From: Ramlibacter montanisoli
GTDB taxonomy: Bacteria; Pseudomonadota; Gammaproteobacteria; Burkholderiales; Burkholderiaceae_C
Direction of reading: 5' to 3'
Assembly: GCF_013087525.1 (NCBI RefSeq)
Contig: NZ_JABFCS010000001.1
Span: 2,170,001-2,234,000, forward strand
Length of the DNA: 64,000 bases
Shown here: piece by piece, positions 53,617 through 64,000 of the stretch
Position numbering within the stretch: the stretch's first letter is position 1
Layout of the letters: every line of letters starts with the position of its first letter
Translations under genes and position numbers: made by a program
Notes under the pieces: generated by a model
The model's input: only the letters and a program-made list of their open reading frames with translations
Told to the model about the DNA's origin: nothing
Database searches by the model: none

Positions 53617-56169
53617 ACGCGGACGCCTTGGGTCCCCGCCTGCGCGGGGATGACGGGAAGCGCGGGGATGACGAATTGCCGAACCGCTTGCCGAGACCGG
53701 CCGGCGAACTCGAGGCACTGCAGCGTGCCTGGGAGCCGCCCACCGGCTGGCGGCGGCTGACCGCCGTCAACAACACGCAGATCGGCCTGTACTACCTGGC
53801 CACCGCGCTGCTGTTCTTCGTCGGCGCCGGCGTGCTGGCGCTGCTGATGCGCGCGCAACTGGCGGTGCCGGGCAACACGCTGGTGGATGCGTCCACCTTC
53901 AACCAGCTCTTCACCATGCACGGCACGGTGATGATGTTCCTGTTCGCCGTGCCGGTGGTGGAGGCGGTGGCCGTCTGGCAGCTGCCCAACATGCTCGGCG
54001 CGCGCGACCTGCCCTTCCCGCGCCTGTCCGCGTATGCCTTCTGGGCCTATGCGATCGGCGGCGCGGTGTTCTTCTGCACCATCTTCTTCGGCGCCTCGCC
54101 CGACGGCGGCTGGTTCATGTACCCGCCGCTCACGGGCAAGGAGCATTCCCCGGCATCGGCGCGGACTGGTGGCTGCTGGGCATCGGCTTCATCGAGATCT
54201 CCGCCATCGCCGGCGCGATCGAGCTGATCGTCGGCGTGCTGTGCACGCGCGCGCCCGGCATGAGCCTGTGGCGCATGCCGCTGTTCGCCTGGGCTTGCCT
54301 GGTGACGGGGCTGATGATCGTGTTCGCCTTCCCGGCCATCATCGCCGGCACCATCCTGCTGGAACTGGAGCGCGCGCTCGACTGGCCCTTCTTCATCCCG
54401 GCGCGCGGCGGCGACCCGCTGCTGTGGCAGCACCTGTTCTGGTTCTTCGGCCATCCCGAGGTCTACATCATCTTCCTGCCGGCCGCCGGCATGGTGTCGA
54501 TGATGGTGCCCACGCTGGCGCAGACGCCGCTGGTGGGCTACCGCGCGGTGGCCTGGGCGCTGGTGGGCGTGGGCGCGATCAGCTTCCTGCTGTGGATCCA
54601 CCACATGTTCACCGCCGGCCTCGGCCCGCTGGCGCTGGTGCTCACCGCCATTGCCAGCTTCGCGGTGGCGATCCCGAGCGGCGTGCAGGTGTTCGCCTGG
54701 ATCGCCAGCTTCTGGAAGGGCCGCGTGGCGATCAACGCGCCGACGCTCTTCCTGCTCGGCTTCTTCTTCATCTTCGTGCTGGGCGGACTCACCGGCGTGA
54801 TGGTGGCGGTGGTGCCCTTCGACTGGCAGGTGCACGACACCTACTTCATCGTGGCGCACCTGCACTACGTGCTGATCGGGGGATGGTGTTCCCGCTGTTC
54901 GCGGCCATGTACTACTGGGCGCCGCTGCTCAAGGGCCATGCCATGTCGGAGAGCCTGGCGCGCTGGACCTTCGGCCTGATGTTCGGGGGCTTCAACCTCG
55001 CCTTCTTCCCGATGCACATCGCGGGGCTGCAAGGCATGCCGCGGCGGGTCTACACCTACGCGGACGGCCTCGGCTGGAACACCTGGAACCTGCTGTCCAC
55101 CCTCGGCGCCTTCGTGTTCGCCGCCGGCGTGCTGCTCGCCTTCTTCGACCTCGCGCGCGCGCTGCTGAAACGCGAGCAGGAGGCCGGCAACCCCTGGAAC
55201 GCCGCCTCGCTGGAGTGGCTGCCCCAGGAAGACTACGGCGTGCGCAGCATTCCGCAGGTGCGTTCGCGCGACCCGCTGTGGGAACAGCCCGGGCTGGCGC
55301 GCCAGGTGGTGGAGGGCCGGCACTGGCTGCCCGGCACGGCCTTCGGTGGCCGGGAGACGCTGCTGACCACGCCCTTGCGCGCCGAGATCCGCCACCTGAT
55401 CCGCTTGCCCGGCGACGGCTGGATGCACTTCGTCGCCGCTGTCGGCACGGCGGGATTCTTCCTGCTGCTGACGGTGTCCTGGTACCTGGCGGCCACGGCC
55501 TGCGGCATCGTGGCGATCGCCGCCATCGTGGCCTGGCTGTGGCAGCTAGACCGGCCCCCGCCGCAACCGACCGCGCAGATCGGCGAAGGCGTGCACGTGC
55601 CCGCCGTGGCCTTCGGCCGGGCCTCGCATTCCTGGTGGGCCATGGTGGTGCTGGCCGCGGTGGATGCCACCGTGTTCGCCTCGCTCGCCTTCGCGCACAT
55701 CCACGTGTCGATGAAGCTGGACGTGTGTCCGCCGGCGGGCGCGCAACTGCCGGGTGGGGGCGTATGGGCCGCGGGCCTGCTGCTGGCGGCGTCCGCTCTC
55801 ATGCTGTTCGCGCTGCGCCGGCTGCGCCAGGAAGGCCAGGCCCTGCTGCGCTGGGCCGTGCTGCTGGCGACGCTGTGTTCGGTCGGCGCCTTCGCGCTCG
55901 ACCTGGGCGCGCACCTGCGCGCCGGGCTCGCGCCCACGCACCACGCCTGGGGCGCGACGGTCGCGGCGATGCTCGCCTGGCAGGGCTTCCATGCCGCCGT
56001 CCTGCTGGTCATGGGCGGCTACGTGATTGTCCGCTCGGTCGCCGGCGCACTGCGGCCCGATGCCCGGGCCACGCTCGACAACAGCGCCCTCTTCTGGCAC
56101 TACACGGGCGCGCAGGGCATCGCCATCCTGGCGCTGGTGCGGCTGCTGCCCGGCTGGATGCAAGGCTGA
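53613..56169 (+). CDS. ctaD: Cytochrome c oxidase subunit I-III fusion (two frameshifts)
   Basis: Haem-copper oxidase catalytic subunit fused to a subunit III-like C-terminus (from about residue 600). Haem/copper ligands lie in FTMHGTVMMF, FFGHPEVYIIF (with the D-channel glutamate and cross-linked Tyr), WIHHMFTAG and VAHLHYVLIGG, so it is an A1-type oxidase. Frame errors near 54153 (C4 for C5) and 54880 (G5 for G6). About 853 residues. The first 25 or so codons translate a REP-like repeat (PRLRGDDG), so the true start may be further in. Confidence 0.93.
53630..53676. repeat. REP-like element inside the ctaD 5' end
   Basis: TCCCCGC/GCGGGGA hairpin (53633-53650) followed by ATGACGGGAAGCGCGGGGATGACG. 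Its translations are PRLRGDDG on the plus strand and VIPAQAGTQ on the minus strand, which I recall as hallmarks of a dispersed repeat found in many proteobacteria. Confidence 0.65.
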
Positions 56170-56236
56170 GCGCGAAAATCCGCACATGCGGCATTCGCCT
56201 ACAGCGCGCAACGCAAGGGCAGCCAAACATGCGCGC

Positions 56237-57570
56237 ATGAAAAAGCTCTCGCGCCGCAACCGCATCCTCGTCCCGCTGGCCGCCATCGCCCTGGTGGCCT
56301 GCGCGGGCGGCATGATCTCGCAGGCCTCGCTGCCGGGCGTGGGGCCCAACCCGCCCTTGCCGGCGCCGGAGAAAAGCCTGATCCCGACCGTGAACATCGC
56401 GCCGGCCGAAGGCTGGCCCGAAGGCGCCATGCCGCGCGCGCCGCAGGGCTTTCGCGTCACGCCCTTCGCCCGCGGGCTGGAGCATCCGCGCTGGGTCTAC
56501 ACGCTGCCCAACGGCGACGTGCTGGTGGCCGAGAGCAACAAGCCGGCCCCCAAGGACGGCGCGAAGAACGTGCACGCCGAAGGCATCCGCGGCAAGGTGA
56601 TGGGCTTCGTGATGAAGCGCGCCGGCGCCGGCGTGCCCAGCGCCGACCGCATCACGCTGCTGCGCGACGCCGACGGCGACGGCGTGGCCGAGACCCGCAC
56701 GGTGTTCCTGTCCAAACTGGTGTCGCCCTTCGGCATGGCGCTGGTGGGCAACGAGCTGTTCATCGCCAACGCCGACGCGATCGTCAAGGTGCCCTACCAG
56801 CCGGGACAGACCACCAGCCAGGCGCAACCGGTGAAGGTGACCGACCTGCCCGCGGGCGCCAACCACCACTGGACCAAGAACGTCATCGCCAGCCCGGACG
56901 GCAGCAAGCTGTACGCCACCGTCGGCTCCAACAGCAACATCGGCGACAACGGCATGGAGTCCGAACAAGGCCGCGCCGCCATCTGGGAAGTGGACCGCGC
57001 CACCGGCGCCAAGCGCCTGTTCGCCAGCGGCCTGCGCAATCCCAACGGCCTGGGCTGGGAGCCGCAGAGCCGCGTGTTGTGGACGGTCGTGAACGAACGC
57101 GACGAACTGGGGAGCGAGCTGGTGCCCGACTACCTCACCTCCGTCAAGGACGGCGCCTTCTACGGCTGGCCCTGAGCTACTGGGGCGCCAACGTGGACAC
57201 CCGCGTGAAGCCGGCCAATCCGGAGATGGTGGCGCGCGCGATCGCGCCGGACTACGGCCTGGGCGCGCACGTGGCGCCGCTGGGCCTGACCTTCTCGGAT
57301 GCGCGCATGCCGGCCAACTACGCCAGCGGCGCCTTCATCGGCCAGCACGGCTCCTGGAACCGCAAGGACCTGGCCGGCTACAACGTGGTGTTCGTGCCTT
57401 TCGCCAATGGCCGCCCGACGGGCCGGCCGGTGGAATTCCTGGGCGGCTTCGTCAACGACAAGGGCCGCGCCTGGGGCCGGCCGGTGGGCGTGGCACTGGA
57501 CGGCAAGGGCGGGCTGCTGGTGGCCGACGACGTGGGCAACACCATCTGGCGGGTGGCGGCGGTGCGCTGA
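56237..57570 (+). CDS. PQQ-dependent sugar (L-sorbosone-type) dehydrogenase, lipoprotein (frameshift)
   Basis: Beta-propeller dehydrogenase of the sorbosone dehydrogenase family. Start chosen at ATG 56237, giving a lipoprotein signal with lipobox LVAC. SGLRNPNGLGWEP and KDGAFYGWP are family motifs. Near 57172 CCC must be CCCC to read GWPLSYWGANVD. About 444 residues. Follows the oxidase and could feed electrons to it. Confidence 0.88.
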
Positions 57571-57614
57571 GCAGGGCGTTACCATCGGGCCCGGAAACCG
57601 ACCGGAGCCGCCCG

Positions 57615-59093
57615 ATGGACATGAAGACTTCCCCCTCTCCCTGCTCAAGGACCCCAGCCTCCTGAAGACCGACGCCCTGATCGACGGGCAGTGGGTCCAG
57701 GGCACCTCGCGCTTCGCCGTGCACGACCCGTCGAACGGCGCCAAGCTGGCCGAAGTGCCCAACCTCGGCGTCAACGAAGCGGAGCAGGCGATCGCCGCCG
57801 CCAACACGGCGTGGCCCGCATGGCGCGCCAAGACGGCCAAGGAGCGCAGCACCATCCTGCGCAAGTGGTACGACCTGCTCATGGCCAACCAGGAAGACCT
57901 GGGCCGCATCATGACGGCCGAACAGGGCAAGCCCTTCCCCGAGGCCAAGGGCGAAGTGGCCTACGGCGCCAGCTTCGTCGAGTGGTTCGCCGAGGAAGCC
58001 AAGCGCGTCAACGGCGAGACCCTGCCGCAGTTCGACAACAACCGGCGGTTGATGGTGATCCGCCAGCCCATCGGCGTCTGCGCCGCCATCACGCCCTGGA
58101 ACTTCCCGCTCGCCATGATCACGCGCAAGGTCGCGCCCGCGCTGGCCGCCGGCTGCCCGGTGGTGATCAAGCCGGCCGAACTCACGCCGTTGACCGCACT
58201 CGCCGCGGCCGAACTGGCGATCCGCGCCGGCATCCCCGCCGGCGTGCTGAACGTGCTCACTGCGGATGGCCCCAACAGCATCGCCATCGGCAAGGTGTTC
58301 TGCGCCAGCGACGTGGTGCGCCACATCAGCTTCACCGGCTCCACCGAAGTGGGCCGCATCCTGATGGCGCAGAGCGCGCCGACGGTGAAGAAGCTCTCGC
58401 TCGAACTCGGCGGCAATGCGCCCTTCATCGTGTTCGACGACGCCGACATCGATTCGGCGGTGGAAGGCGCCATCGCCAGCAAGTACCGCAACGCCGGCCA
58501 GACCTGCGTGTGCGCCAACCGCATCTACGTGCAGAACGGCGTGTACGACCAGTTCGTGCAGAAGTTCGCCGCCAAGGTGAAGACCATGAAGGTCGGCAAT
58601 GGCTTCGAGGAAGGCGTGGTGCAGGGCCCGCTGATCGAGGACGCGGCCGTGGAGAAAGTGCAGCGCCACGTGCAGGACGCGCTGAGCAAGGGCGCCAAGA
58701 TCGTCACCGGCGGCCAGAAAGCTGCAGGGCCAGTTCTTCCAGCCGACCGTGCTGTCCGACGCCACCGGCGACATGCTGTGCGCGCGCGAGGAGACCTTCG
58801 GCCCGCTGGCGCCGGTGTTCCGCTTCCGCACCGAGCAGGAAGCCATCGACGCCGCGAACAACACCGAGTTCGGCCTGGCCAGCTACTTCTACAGCCGCGA
58901 CATGGGGCGCATCTTCCGCGTGAGCGAAGCGCTGGAGTACGGCATGGTCGGCATCAACGTGGGCATCATCGCCACCGAGCACGTGCCCTTCGGCGGCGTC
59001 AAGCAGTCGGGCCTGGGCCGCGAGGGCTCGCACCACGGCATGGAAGAGTACGTGGAGATGAAGTACCTCTGCATTGGGGACGTGCTGAAGTAA
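57615..59093 (+). CDS. gabD: NAD(P)+-dependent succinate-semialdehyde dehydrogenase (two frameshifts)
   Basis: Aldehyde dehydrogenase oxidising succinate semialdehyde to succinate in GABA breakdown. Active-site glutamate in [12 protein letters not shown], cysteine in [11 protein letters not shown], and [10 protein letters not shown]. Errors near 57635 (C5 for C6, [15 protein letters not shown]) and 58721 (extra A in CAGAAAGCTGC, restoring [16 protein letters not shown]). About 492 residues, typical of GabD. Confidence 0.92.
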
Positions 59094-59214
59094 GTCTCGC
59101 TGCCGCGTCAGGCCGCTCCTACAGGGGCTGCGGGACAGGGACGACCTCCCGGTGAATGTAAAGGATTGACAGTGTGTGGAGTCGTTACGTCATCCACTGC
59201 TGGAGATCCTGTTC

Positions 59215-60090
59215 ATGCCCACCCAAGTCACCGAATGGAGCGACGCGATGTTCACGTCGCTCGCCGCGGCGATGGCCCTGCTGTTTTCGGCCATCCCCAA
59301 GATCCTCGGCTTCCTGCTGATCATCGTCGTCGGCTGGTTCGTCGCCTCGCTGATCGAGCGCGGACTGGCCGCCCTGCTGCGCTCCATCAAGTTCAACGAG
59401 CTCTCCGAGCGCGCGGGGCTGAGCGACTTCATCCGCCGGATGGGCATGAACACCGACGCGGCCGGCATGATCGGCCTGGTGGTCAAGTGGTTCGTGCGCC
59501 TGATCGCGCTGGTGGTGGCCTTCGACGCGCTGGGCCTGCCCGCGGTGTCCGAGGTGCTGCGCCAACTGCTGCTGTGGCTGCCCAACGTGGTGGTGGCGCT
59601 GGTGGTGCTGGTGATCGGCGGCCTGGCCGCGCGGGCCCTGAGCAACGTGGTGCGGGGCGCCGCCAGTGAAGCGGACCTGAGCAACGCCGACTTCCTGGCC
59701 AAGACGGCGTCGGTGGTCGTGTGGGCCTTCGCGATCGTGGTGGCGGTGAACCAGCTGGGCATCGCGACCGAGCTGGTGAACACGCTGTTCATGGCGATCG
59801 TCGGCGCGCTCGCCCTGAGCCTGGGCCTGGCCTTCGGCCTCGGCGGCCGCGACACGGCGGCGGAGATCGTGCGCAAGTGGTACGGCAAGGCGCAGGACCG
59901 CTCCGGCGACATGAAGCAGCTGGCCGAGAACATGGGCGAGCGGATGGAAGCAGGCGGCGCCCGCCGCGCCGATCCCGCGCATGGTTCCGGCCAGTGGCCC
60001 ACGGGAGGCTATCCGCAGGGTGGCGGAACGCAGGGCGGCGGCGGCGGACCGTTGCCGGCGGACAAGCGACCGGACCTCGACGGCGGCTGA
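59215..60090 (+). CDS. CmpX/MscS-like membrane protein with conserved TM-helix repeats
   Basis: About four to five hydrophobic helices (ILGFLLIIVVGWFVASLI; LLWLPNVVVALVVLVIGGL; FMAIVGALALSLGLAFGLGG), in the pattern of CmpX-type proteins related to small-conductance mechanosensitive channels. Gly/Gln/Pro-rich cytoplasmic tail. ATG 59215 preferred over GTG 59176 because GGAG precedes it. 291 residues. Confidence 0.8.
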   Translation: MPTQVTEWSDAMFTSLAAAMALLFSAIPKILGFLLIIVVGWFVASLIERGLAALLRSIKFNELSERAGLSDFIRRMGMNTDAAGMIGLVVKWFVRLIALVVAFDALGLPAVSEVLRQLLLWLPNVVVALVVLVIGGLAARALSNVVRGAASEADLSNADFLAKTASVVVWAFAIVVAVNQLGIATELVNTLFMAIVGALALSLGLAFGLGGRDTAAEIVRKWYGKAQDRSGDMKQLAENMGERMEAGGARRADPAHGSGQWPTGGYPQGGGTQGGGGGPLPADKRPDLDGG

Positions 60091-60112
60091 GCGCGCGAGC
60101 AGCGTTCGCGAC

Positions 60113-60154
60113 GAGCCCGCGGGCTCCGGCAGGACCGCGGGCTCCTTCCTTCCC
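60113..60154 (+). terminator. Terminator after the CmpX-like gene
   Basis: A perfect 10-bp stem GAGCCCGCGG/CCGCGGGCTC with a 12-base loop, followed by CTTCCTTCCC. It lies in the 68-bp gap before a convergent gene. Confidence 0.65.
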
Positions 60155-60158
60155 GCTC

Positions 60159-60629
60159 TCAGGGCAGGCGGTAGCGGCCCCAGTCGCGGCGGCAACCCTG
60201 CACGGTCGGAGGATCCACCGCCCGCGCGTCGAACAGTTCGCGGAACGTCCCGCCGCCGCTGATGCCCTTGAGCTTGCCGGTGCCGCTCAGCCAGGTGAAC
60301 GAAGGCTCTCCGGCCGCGGGGAAGTCGAACTCCCCCACCGCCGTATCGCCGCCGGCCTGCATCCACTTGCACACGCCGCGGCCCACCCGCTTGCCGCCCA
60401 GCACGCGCATGTAGCCGAGGCAATGGGTGCTGGCGTTCTCCCATTCGCGCGACGAGCTGCTGGCGACCACGCCCCAGTTCTCCACCGCGTAGGCGACGAT
60501 GTCCGCGTTGGCCTCGAGCGGACTGCCCTTGCCGTGCGTGCACACCACGAAATCGTAGGCCGCCTCGGCGGCCTGGGAGGCGGACGCGAACAGCAGCAGC
60601 GCCGCGGCGACCGTGAGTCTTGCTCTCAT
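60159..60629 (-). CDS. Exported hypothetical protein
   Basis: 156-residue product with a clear signal peptide (MRARLTVAAALLLFASASQA) and a small mature domain with four cysteines (VVCTHGKG, HCLGYM, RGVCKWM, QGCRRD), likely two disulfides. I do not recognise the family. Stands alone, convergent with the CmpX-like gene. Confidence 0.75.
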   Translation of the reverse strand: MRARLTVAAALLLFASASQAAEAAYDFVVCTHGKGSPLEANADIVAYAVENWGVVASSSSREWENASTHCLGYMRVLGGKRVGRGVCKWMQAGGDTAVGEFDFPAAGEPSFTWLSGTGKLKGISGGGTFRELFDARAVDPPTVQGCRRDWGRYRLP

Positions 60630-60754
60630 CGGATGCTCCTCGGTGATGTCGAGGATTCCTGTGTACTTCGGCGCGGGGATGCAGGTCCTTGAGCGGCGTC
60701 AAGCTGGCGCGCCAGCCCCGAGCCCTTGCCAGAGCGAGCGCGTGCCGGAAATGC

Positions 60755-60964
60755 CTAGTGGCTGGACGGCCGCTCGGAGCGCGGCGACGCCTTCTGCAGG
60801 TGCTCGCGCACGCGGTCCGCATCGTCCCCGACCGCGGCCACCGCTTCCTTGACCTTCTTCTCGCTCACGTTGAAGTGCCGCGCCCAGGCGCACACGGCGT
60901 AGTCGTGGGAAAGGTCGATGCGCTCCTTGCGGGAGGAGCGCTCACTGTCCTGCGGGTGGATCAT
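60755..60964 (-). CDS. DUF3606-domain small protein
   Basis: 69 residues, starting MIHPQDSERSSRKERIDL. The segment YAVCAWARHFNVSEKKVKEAV and its surroundings match the short helix-turn-helix-like DUF3606 domain. Function unknown. Confidence 0.75.
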   Translation of the reverse strand: MIHPQDSERSSRKERIDLSHDYAVCAWARHFNVSEKKVKEAVAAVGDDADRVREHLQKASPRSERPSSH

Positions 60965-61211
60965 CGCTTCGTTCTCTTCCGTCTTGTTGTCGAAAACGAG
61001 GATGCTAGGGAAGCAGGGGTTGCGCGTTGTAGGACCCGGCGGATGGGGTGCCGAGGAAAACGCGCAAGGGGGAGTGGAGCGGGCGATGGGAACCAGCCCC
61101 ATTGTTTGAACCGCTCGCAGGTCGTTGATTTGAAAGACCAATCCTAGCACCTGGAGGGCGAGCGGGCGGCGATTTCGTAGCACCCCTTCGTAGCAGTCCA
61201 CCAGTAGCAGT

Positions 61212-61811
61212 TCAGCTCTCGTGGTGCCACTCAGTCTCGCGCAGCCGGTGCAGGTGCTGCGCGAACAATTGCAGTGCCCCACCAGCCGCCGCGGCCAAGA
61301 TCTGCCGCTTCAGCAGCGCCCGCTTGTTCGAATCAGTCAACAACCGCCACTCGCTCTCGCCCGGCGCCATCGGAATCCAGACATCCGCGTTGGCGCTGAT
61401 TAGTCCCACAGGATTCATCATGGCCATCCAGTGAATGGAAAGAGGACAGACCCGACGGTTATGCGTCACGTACGCCAGCACGTCATCTATCGACTGCGGC
61501 GGTAGTTTCGGAAGCGACCGGGTTTGTTCACTTTCGCCCCTCCACGGGCGAGCCGAGTGTTGCCTCCCGTGCCCAAAGAGCCAATCGTCTTCACCCCTCA
61601 GGTGGCCACCACCACTCGGGGGTACGTAGCCGGGGTTATTCCCCGAGTAGGCAGACTTAGGACGTTTGTAGCCCTTGACCATTGCAACCTCCGACACTTG
61701 GGGGATGAGCACCGGATTGATATGCTGCATAGTGCCATCTGTCAATCCGGCGGGCACCCCGGTCAGCCGGAGCGTTGCGACTTCGTCGATCGGTTTCACC
61801 GGTTCCGCCAT
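61212..61811 (-). CDS. Hypothetical protein next to hsdR
   Basis: About 199 residues from the ATG at 61811 (MAEPVKPIDEVATLRLTG). I recognise no domain. A C-terminal helical part (SNKRALLKRQILAAAAGGAL) is preceded by a Gly/Arg/His-rich segment. Lower G+C than the core genes and the position behind hsdR suggest acquired DNA. It may also be frameshifted internally. Confidence 0.5.
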   Translation of the reverse strand: MAEPVKPIDEVATLRLTGVPAGLTDGTMQHINPVLIPQVSEVAMVKGYKRPKSAYSGNNPGYVPPSGGGHLRGEDDWLFGHGRQHSARPWRGESEQTRSLPKLPPQSIDDVLAYVTHNRRVCPLSIHWMAMMNPVGLISANADVWIPMAPGESEWRLLTDSNKRALLKRQILAAAAGGALQLFAQHLHRLRETEWHHES

Positions 61812-61918
61812 TGCCCGGACCTTGCACCCCTTATCTGGAAACACGCGCCCCCTGGCCCTTGGCGCCGTTTTTCCGGGGCCGGCTACCGAAACCGCTTATA
61901 GGGCCATCACGCCTCGAA

Positions 61919-64000
61919 TCAGGCTGAAGCCCATTCCGCGGACAGACTCTCAGCCTGACGCAGAACGGTATCCGTGGCCTCCTCCTGACGGTCTGGGGGT
62001 ACTTGTAACGACGCAGCAGCGTCTTCACCATGACGCGCAGCTTGGCGCGCACGGCCTCGCGTTTTGCCCAGTCCACGGTGACAGACCTGCGCAGATTGAC
62101 CGTCAGTTCGACGGCGATCTTCTTGAGCGTCATGTCCCCGAGTTCACGCACCGCCGCTTCATTCGTCGCCAAGGCGTCGTAGAAAGCAAGTTCGTCGTGG
62201 CTCAGGCCGAGGCTCTCCCTCGGTGAGCCGCTTCCTGAAACTTCTTGGCCATCTCGATCAGCTCCTCGATGACCTGAGCAGTCTCGATCGCGCGGTTCCG
62301 GTAGCGCGTCAGGCTATGTTGGAGCAACTCCGAGAACTTGGCACTTTGCACGACGTTGGTGCGGAAGCGCGACTTGATTTCACCCTTCAGGAGTCTCTCC
62401 AGCAGTTCGACTGCAAGGTTGCGCTCCTTCATGTGGCGCACGTCCTCCAGGAATTCGTCCGAGAGCACCCCGATGTCCGGGCGCTTGAGGCCGGCCGCGG
62501 AGAAGATGTCGATGACCTCGTCGCTGACCACGGCGCGGCTGATGATCTGCCGGAGCGCATGCTCCTTCTGTTCATCAGTCAGCTTCTTGTCCGTGGTCGC
62601 GTGCTTTGTCAGTGCCGCCTTCACCGCCTGAAGAAAAGCGAGCTCGTCGCGGTACACCAGGGCCTCATCCAGCGTACAGCACAAGGCAAACGCCTTGCCT
62701 GCCGCCAGCACCGCATCGGCGAAGCGCTTCTTGCCGTCTTCCATGCCCAGCACATGGTCCGCCACGGGCGGGAGGAGCTGCCAAGCCTTCGTTCGGAACT
62801 CCCCATACGACACTCCGTCGAGAATTCCGTGCAGCACATCCATCTGCTCCTGGAACACGGCAAGCGCCTCGTAGGCGTCGACTGTCGGTTTCCCCCGGCC
62901 CTGCGCCTGCGTGTAATCCGCCAGGGCGGCCTTCAGTTCGTTCGCGATCCCGATGTAGTCCACCACCAGGCCGCCCGGCTTGTCCTTGAACACCCGGTTC
63001 ACCCGGGCGATGGCCTGCATCAAGTTGTGCCCGCGCATCGGCTTGTCGACATACATGGTGTGCAGGCACGGCGCGTCGAAGCCAGTCAGCCACATGTCAC
63101 GCACGATCACCAGCTTGAAAGGATCGGCCGGGTTCTTAAATCGGGTCTCCAGGCGCTTGCGCACGTCCTTGGGACAGATGTGCGGCTTCAGCAGCGACTT
63201 GTCTGACGCCGAACCGGTCATCACGATCTTGATGCTCCCCTGCAGCGGGTCGTCGCTGTGCCAGTCCGGCCGCAGCGCAACGATCGCGTTGTACAGGTGC
63301 ACACAGATGTCGCGGCTCATGGCCACCACCATCGCCTTGCCGTCTATGACGGTCAGTCGATTCTCGAAGTGGGACACGATGTCCGCCGCAACCTTCTGGA
63401 TCCGAGGTGGGGCGCCGACGAGTTGCGCCAGGGCTGCCCAGCGTCGCAACTTGGCTACGCGCGCGGCGTCACCTTCTTCGTCCTCGGTCAGTTCGTCGAC
63501 TTCGCTGTCCAGCTGGCTGACGTCAGCACCCTTCAAGTCCAGTTTCGCAAGTCGGCTCTCGTAGTAGATCGGGACGGTCGCGCCGTCCCTGACCGCCTGC
63601 TCAATGTCGTAGATGTGTACGTAGTCGCCGAACACCGCACGGGTGTCACGATCGACCAAGGACACCGGCGTGCCGGTGAACGCTACGAATGTCGCGCCGG
63701 GGAGTGCGTCGCGCAGGTGCTGCGCGTAGCCGACCTGGAGCCGCCCCACGGCTCTGTAGGTTTCCGCAGCTTCGGCGGACTGGTCACCGGTCCCAACTGG
63801 ACCTGCGGAGGCTGGAAGGAACTGCGCCTGTGCCGCCGCTCCTTGCGCTGGCGCGGGAAGGCGGGCACCAAAACCGTACTGGGTTCGGTGGGCCTCGTCG
63901 CAAATCACGACGATATTCTTTCGATCCGAGAGCACCGGGAAGGCGTCCTCATCCTCTCCCGGAGTGAACTTCTGAATCGTCGTGAATATGATCCCGCCAG
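61919..64000 (-). CDS. hsdR: Type I restriction enzyme, R (motor/nuclease) subunit, partial (two frameshifts)
   Basis: Helicase-translocase subunit, truncated by the window edge so the N-terminal nuclease is missing. Motif [14 protein letters not shown], motif [11 protein letters not shown], motifs [14 protein letters not shown] and [12 protein letters not shown] are present. Near 62212 GGG must be GGGG ([19 protein letters not shown]), and near 62000 C5 must be C6 ([14 protein letters not shown]), giving a stop at 61919. An Ala/Gln/Pro-rich insert follows the DEAH box. hsdM and hsdS are not in the window. Confidence 0.92.

Overview
The window is about 68% G+C and looks like a chromosome segment of a betaproteobacterium of the order Burkholderiales, most likely Comamonadaceae (Ramlibacter, Variovorax or Rhodoferax-like). 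This rests on gene content and order (cysS-glycosylase-accA-tilS-lysC; ribD-ribE-ribBA-ribH-nusB; ybgC-tolQ-tolR-tolA) and on protein style, not on a database search. Most of it is ordinary core genome. There is no CRISPR array, insertion sequence or rRNA. The only accessory-looking part is the right end (about 61-64 kb), with a type I restriction subunit running off the edge.

Layout. 2-4009 (-): operon for a porin-cytochrome electron conduit (decaheme MtrA type, MtrB/PioB barrel, NapC/CymA-type tetraheme). 4.2-9.7 kb (-): tRNA-Ser(GCU), lysC, tilS, accA, a DNA glycosylase, cysS. 9.9-13.3 kb (+): TPR protein, two cyclophilins, lpxH, mtfA-like peptidase; then a large DUF349 gene (-). 16.2-17.0 kb: non-coding stretch with a hairpin cluster and a promoter. 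17-19.7 kb (+): lytic transglycosylase, glyA, nrdR. 19.7-28.2 kb (-): type IV pilus minor-pilin operon ending in pilY1. 28.4-35.9 kb (+): riboflavin genes, nusB, an aminotransferase, ybgC-tolQRA. 36-39.4 kb (-): dnaE. 39.5-48.3 kb: trhO, a pirin/flavodoxin/DoxX/pirin redox operon with a divergent LysR regulator, gluQRS, trmB, alaS. 48.4-51.5 kb: ZIP-like transporter, YdjM-like protein, alpha/beta hydrolase. 51.5-59 kb: cytochromes c and a cytochrome c oxidase (subunit II-cytochrome c fusion and a I-III fusion), a sorbosone-dehydrogenase-like lipoprotein, gabD. 59-61 kb: CmpX/MscS-like protein and small genes.

Data quality governs everything below. About 27 genes are interrupted by single-base indels, roughly one per 1.7 kb, nearly all of them a missing base in a G or C run. 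Essential genes (alaS, dnaE, cysS, nusB, tilS) are hit, so these are read as uncorrected long-read sequencing errors, not pseudogenes. Each affected gene is given its inferred full extent and the approximate error position.

Points most worth a second look: the three-gene electron conduit without an outer-membrane cytochrome; a REP-like inverted-repeat family at three convergent gene junctions, with its two half-units in opposite order in the two complete copies; a hairpin-rich, possibly transcribed element at 16.3-16.5 kb; a structured glyA leader; a RibBA whose GTP cyclohydrolase half has lost its zinc cysteines; a PilY1 with inserted beta repeats; and a perfect 10-bp inverted repeat between divergent cytochrome genes.
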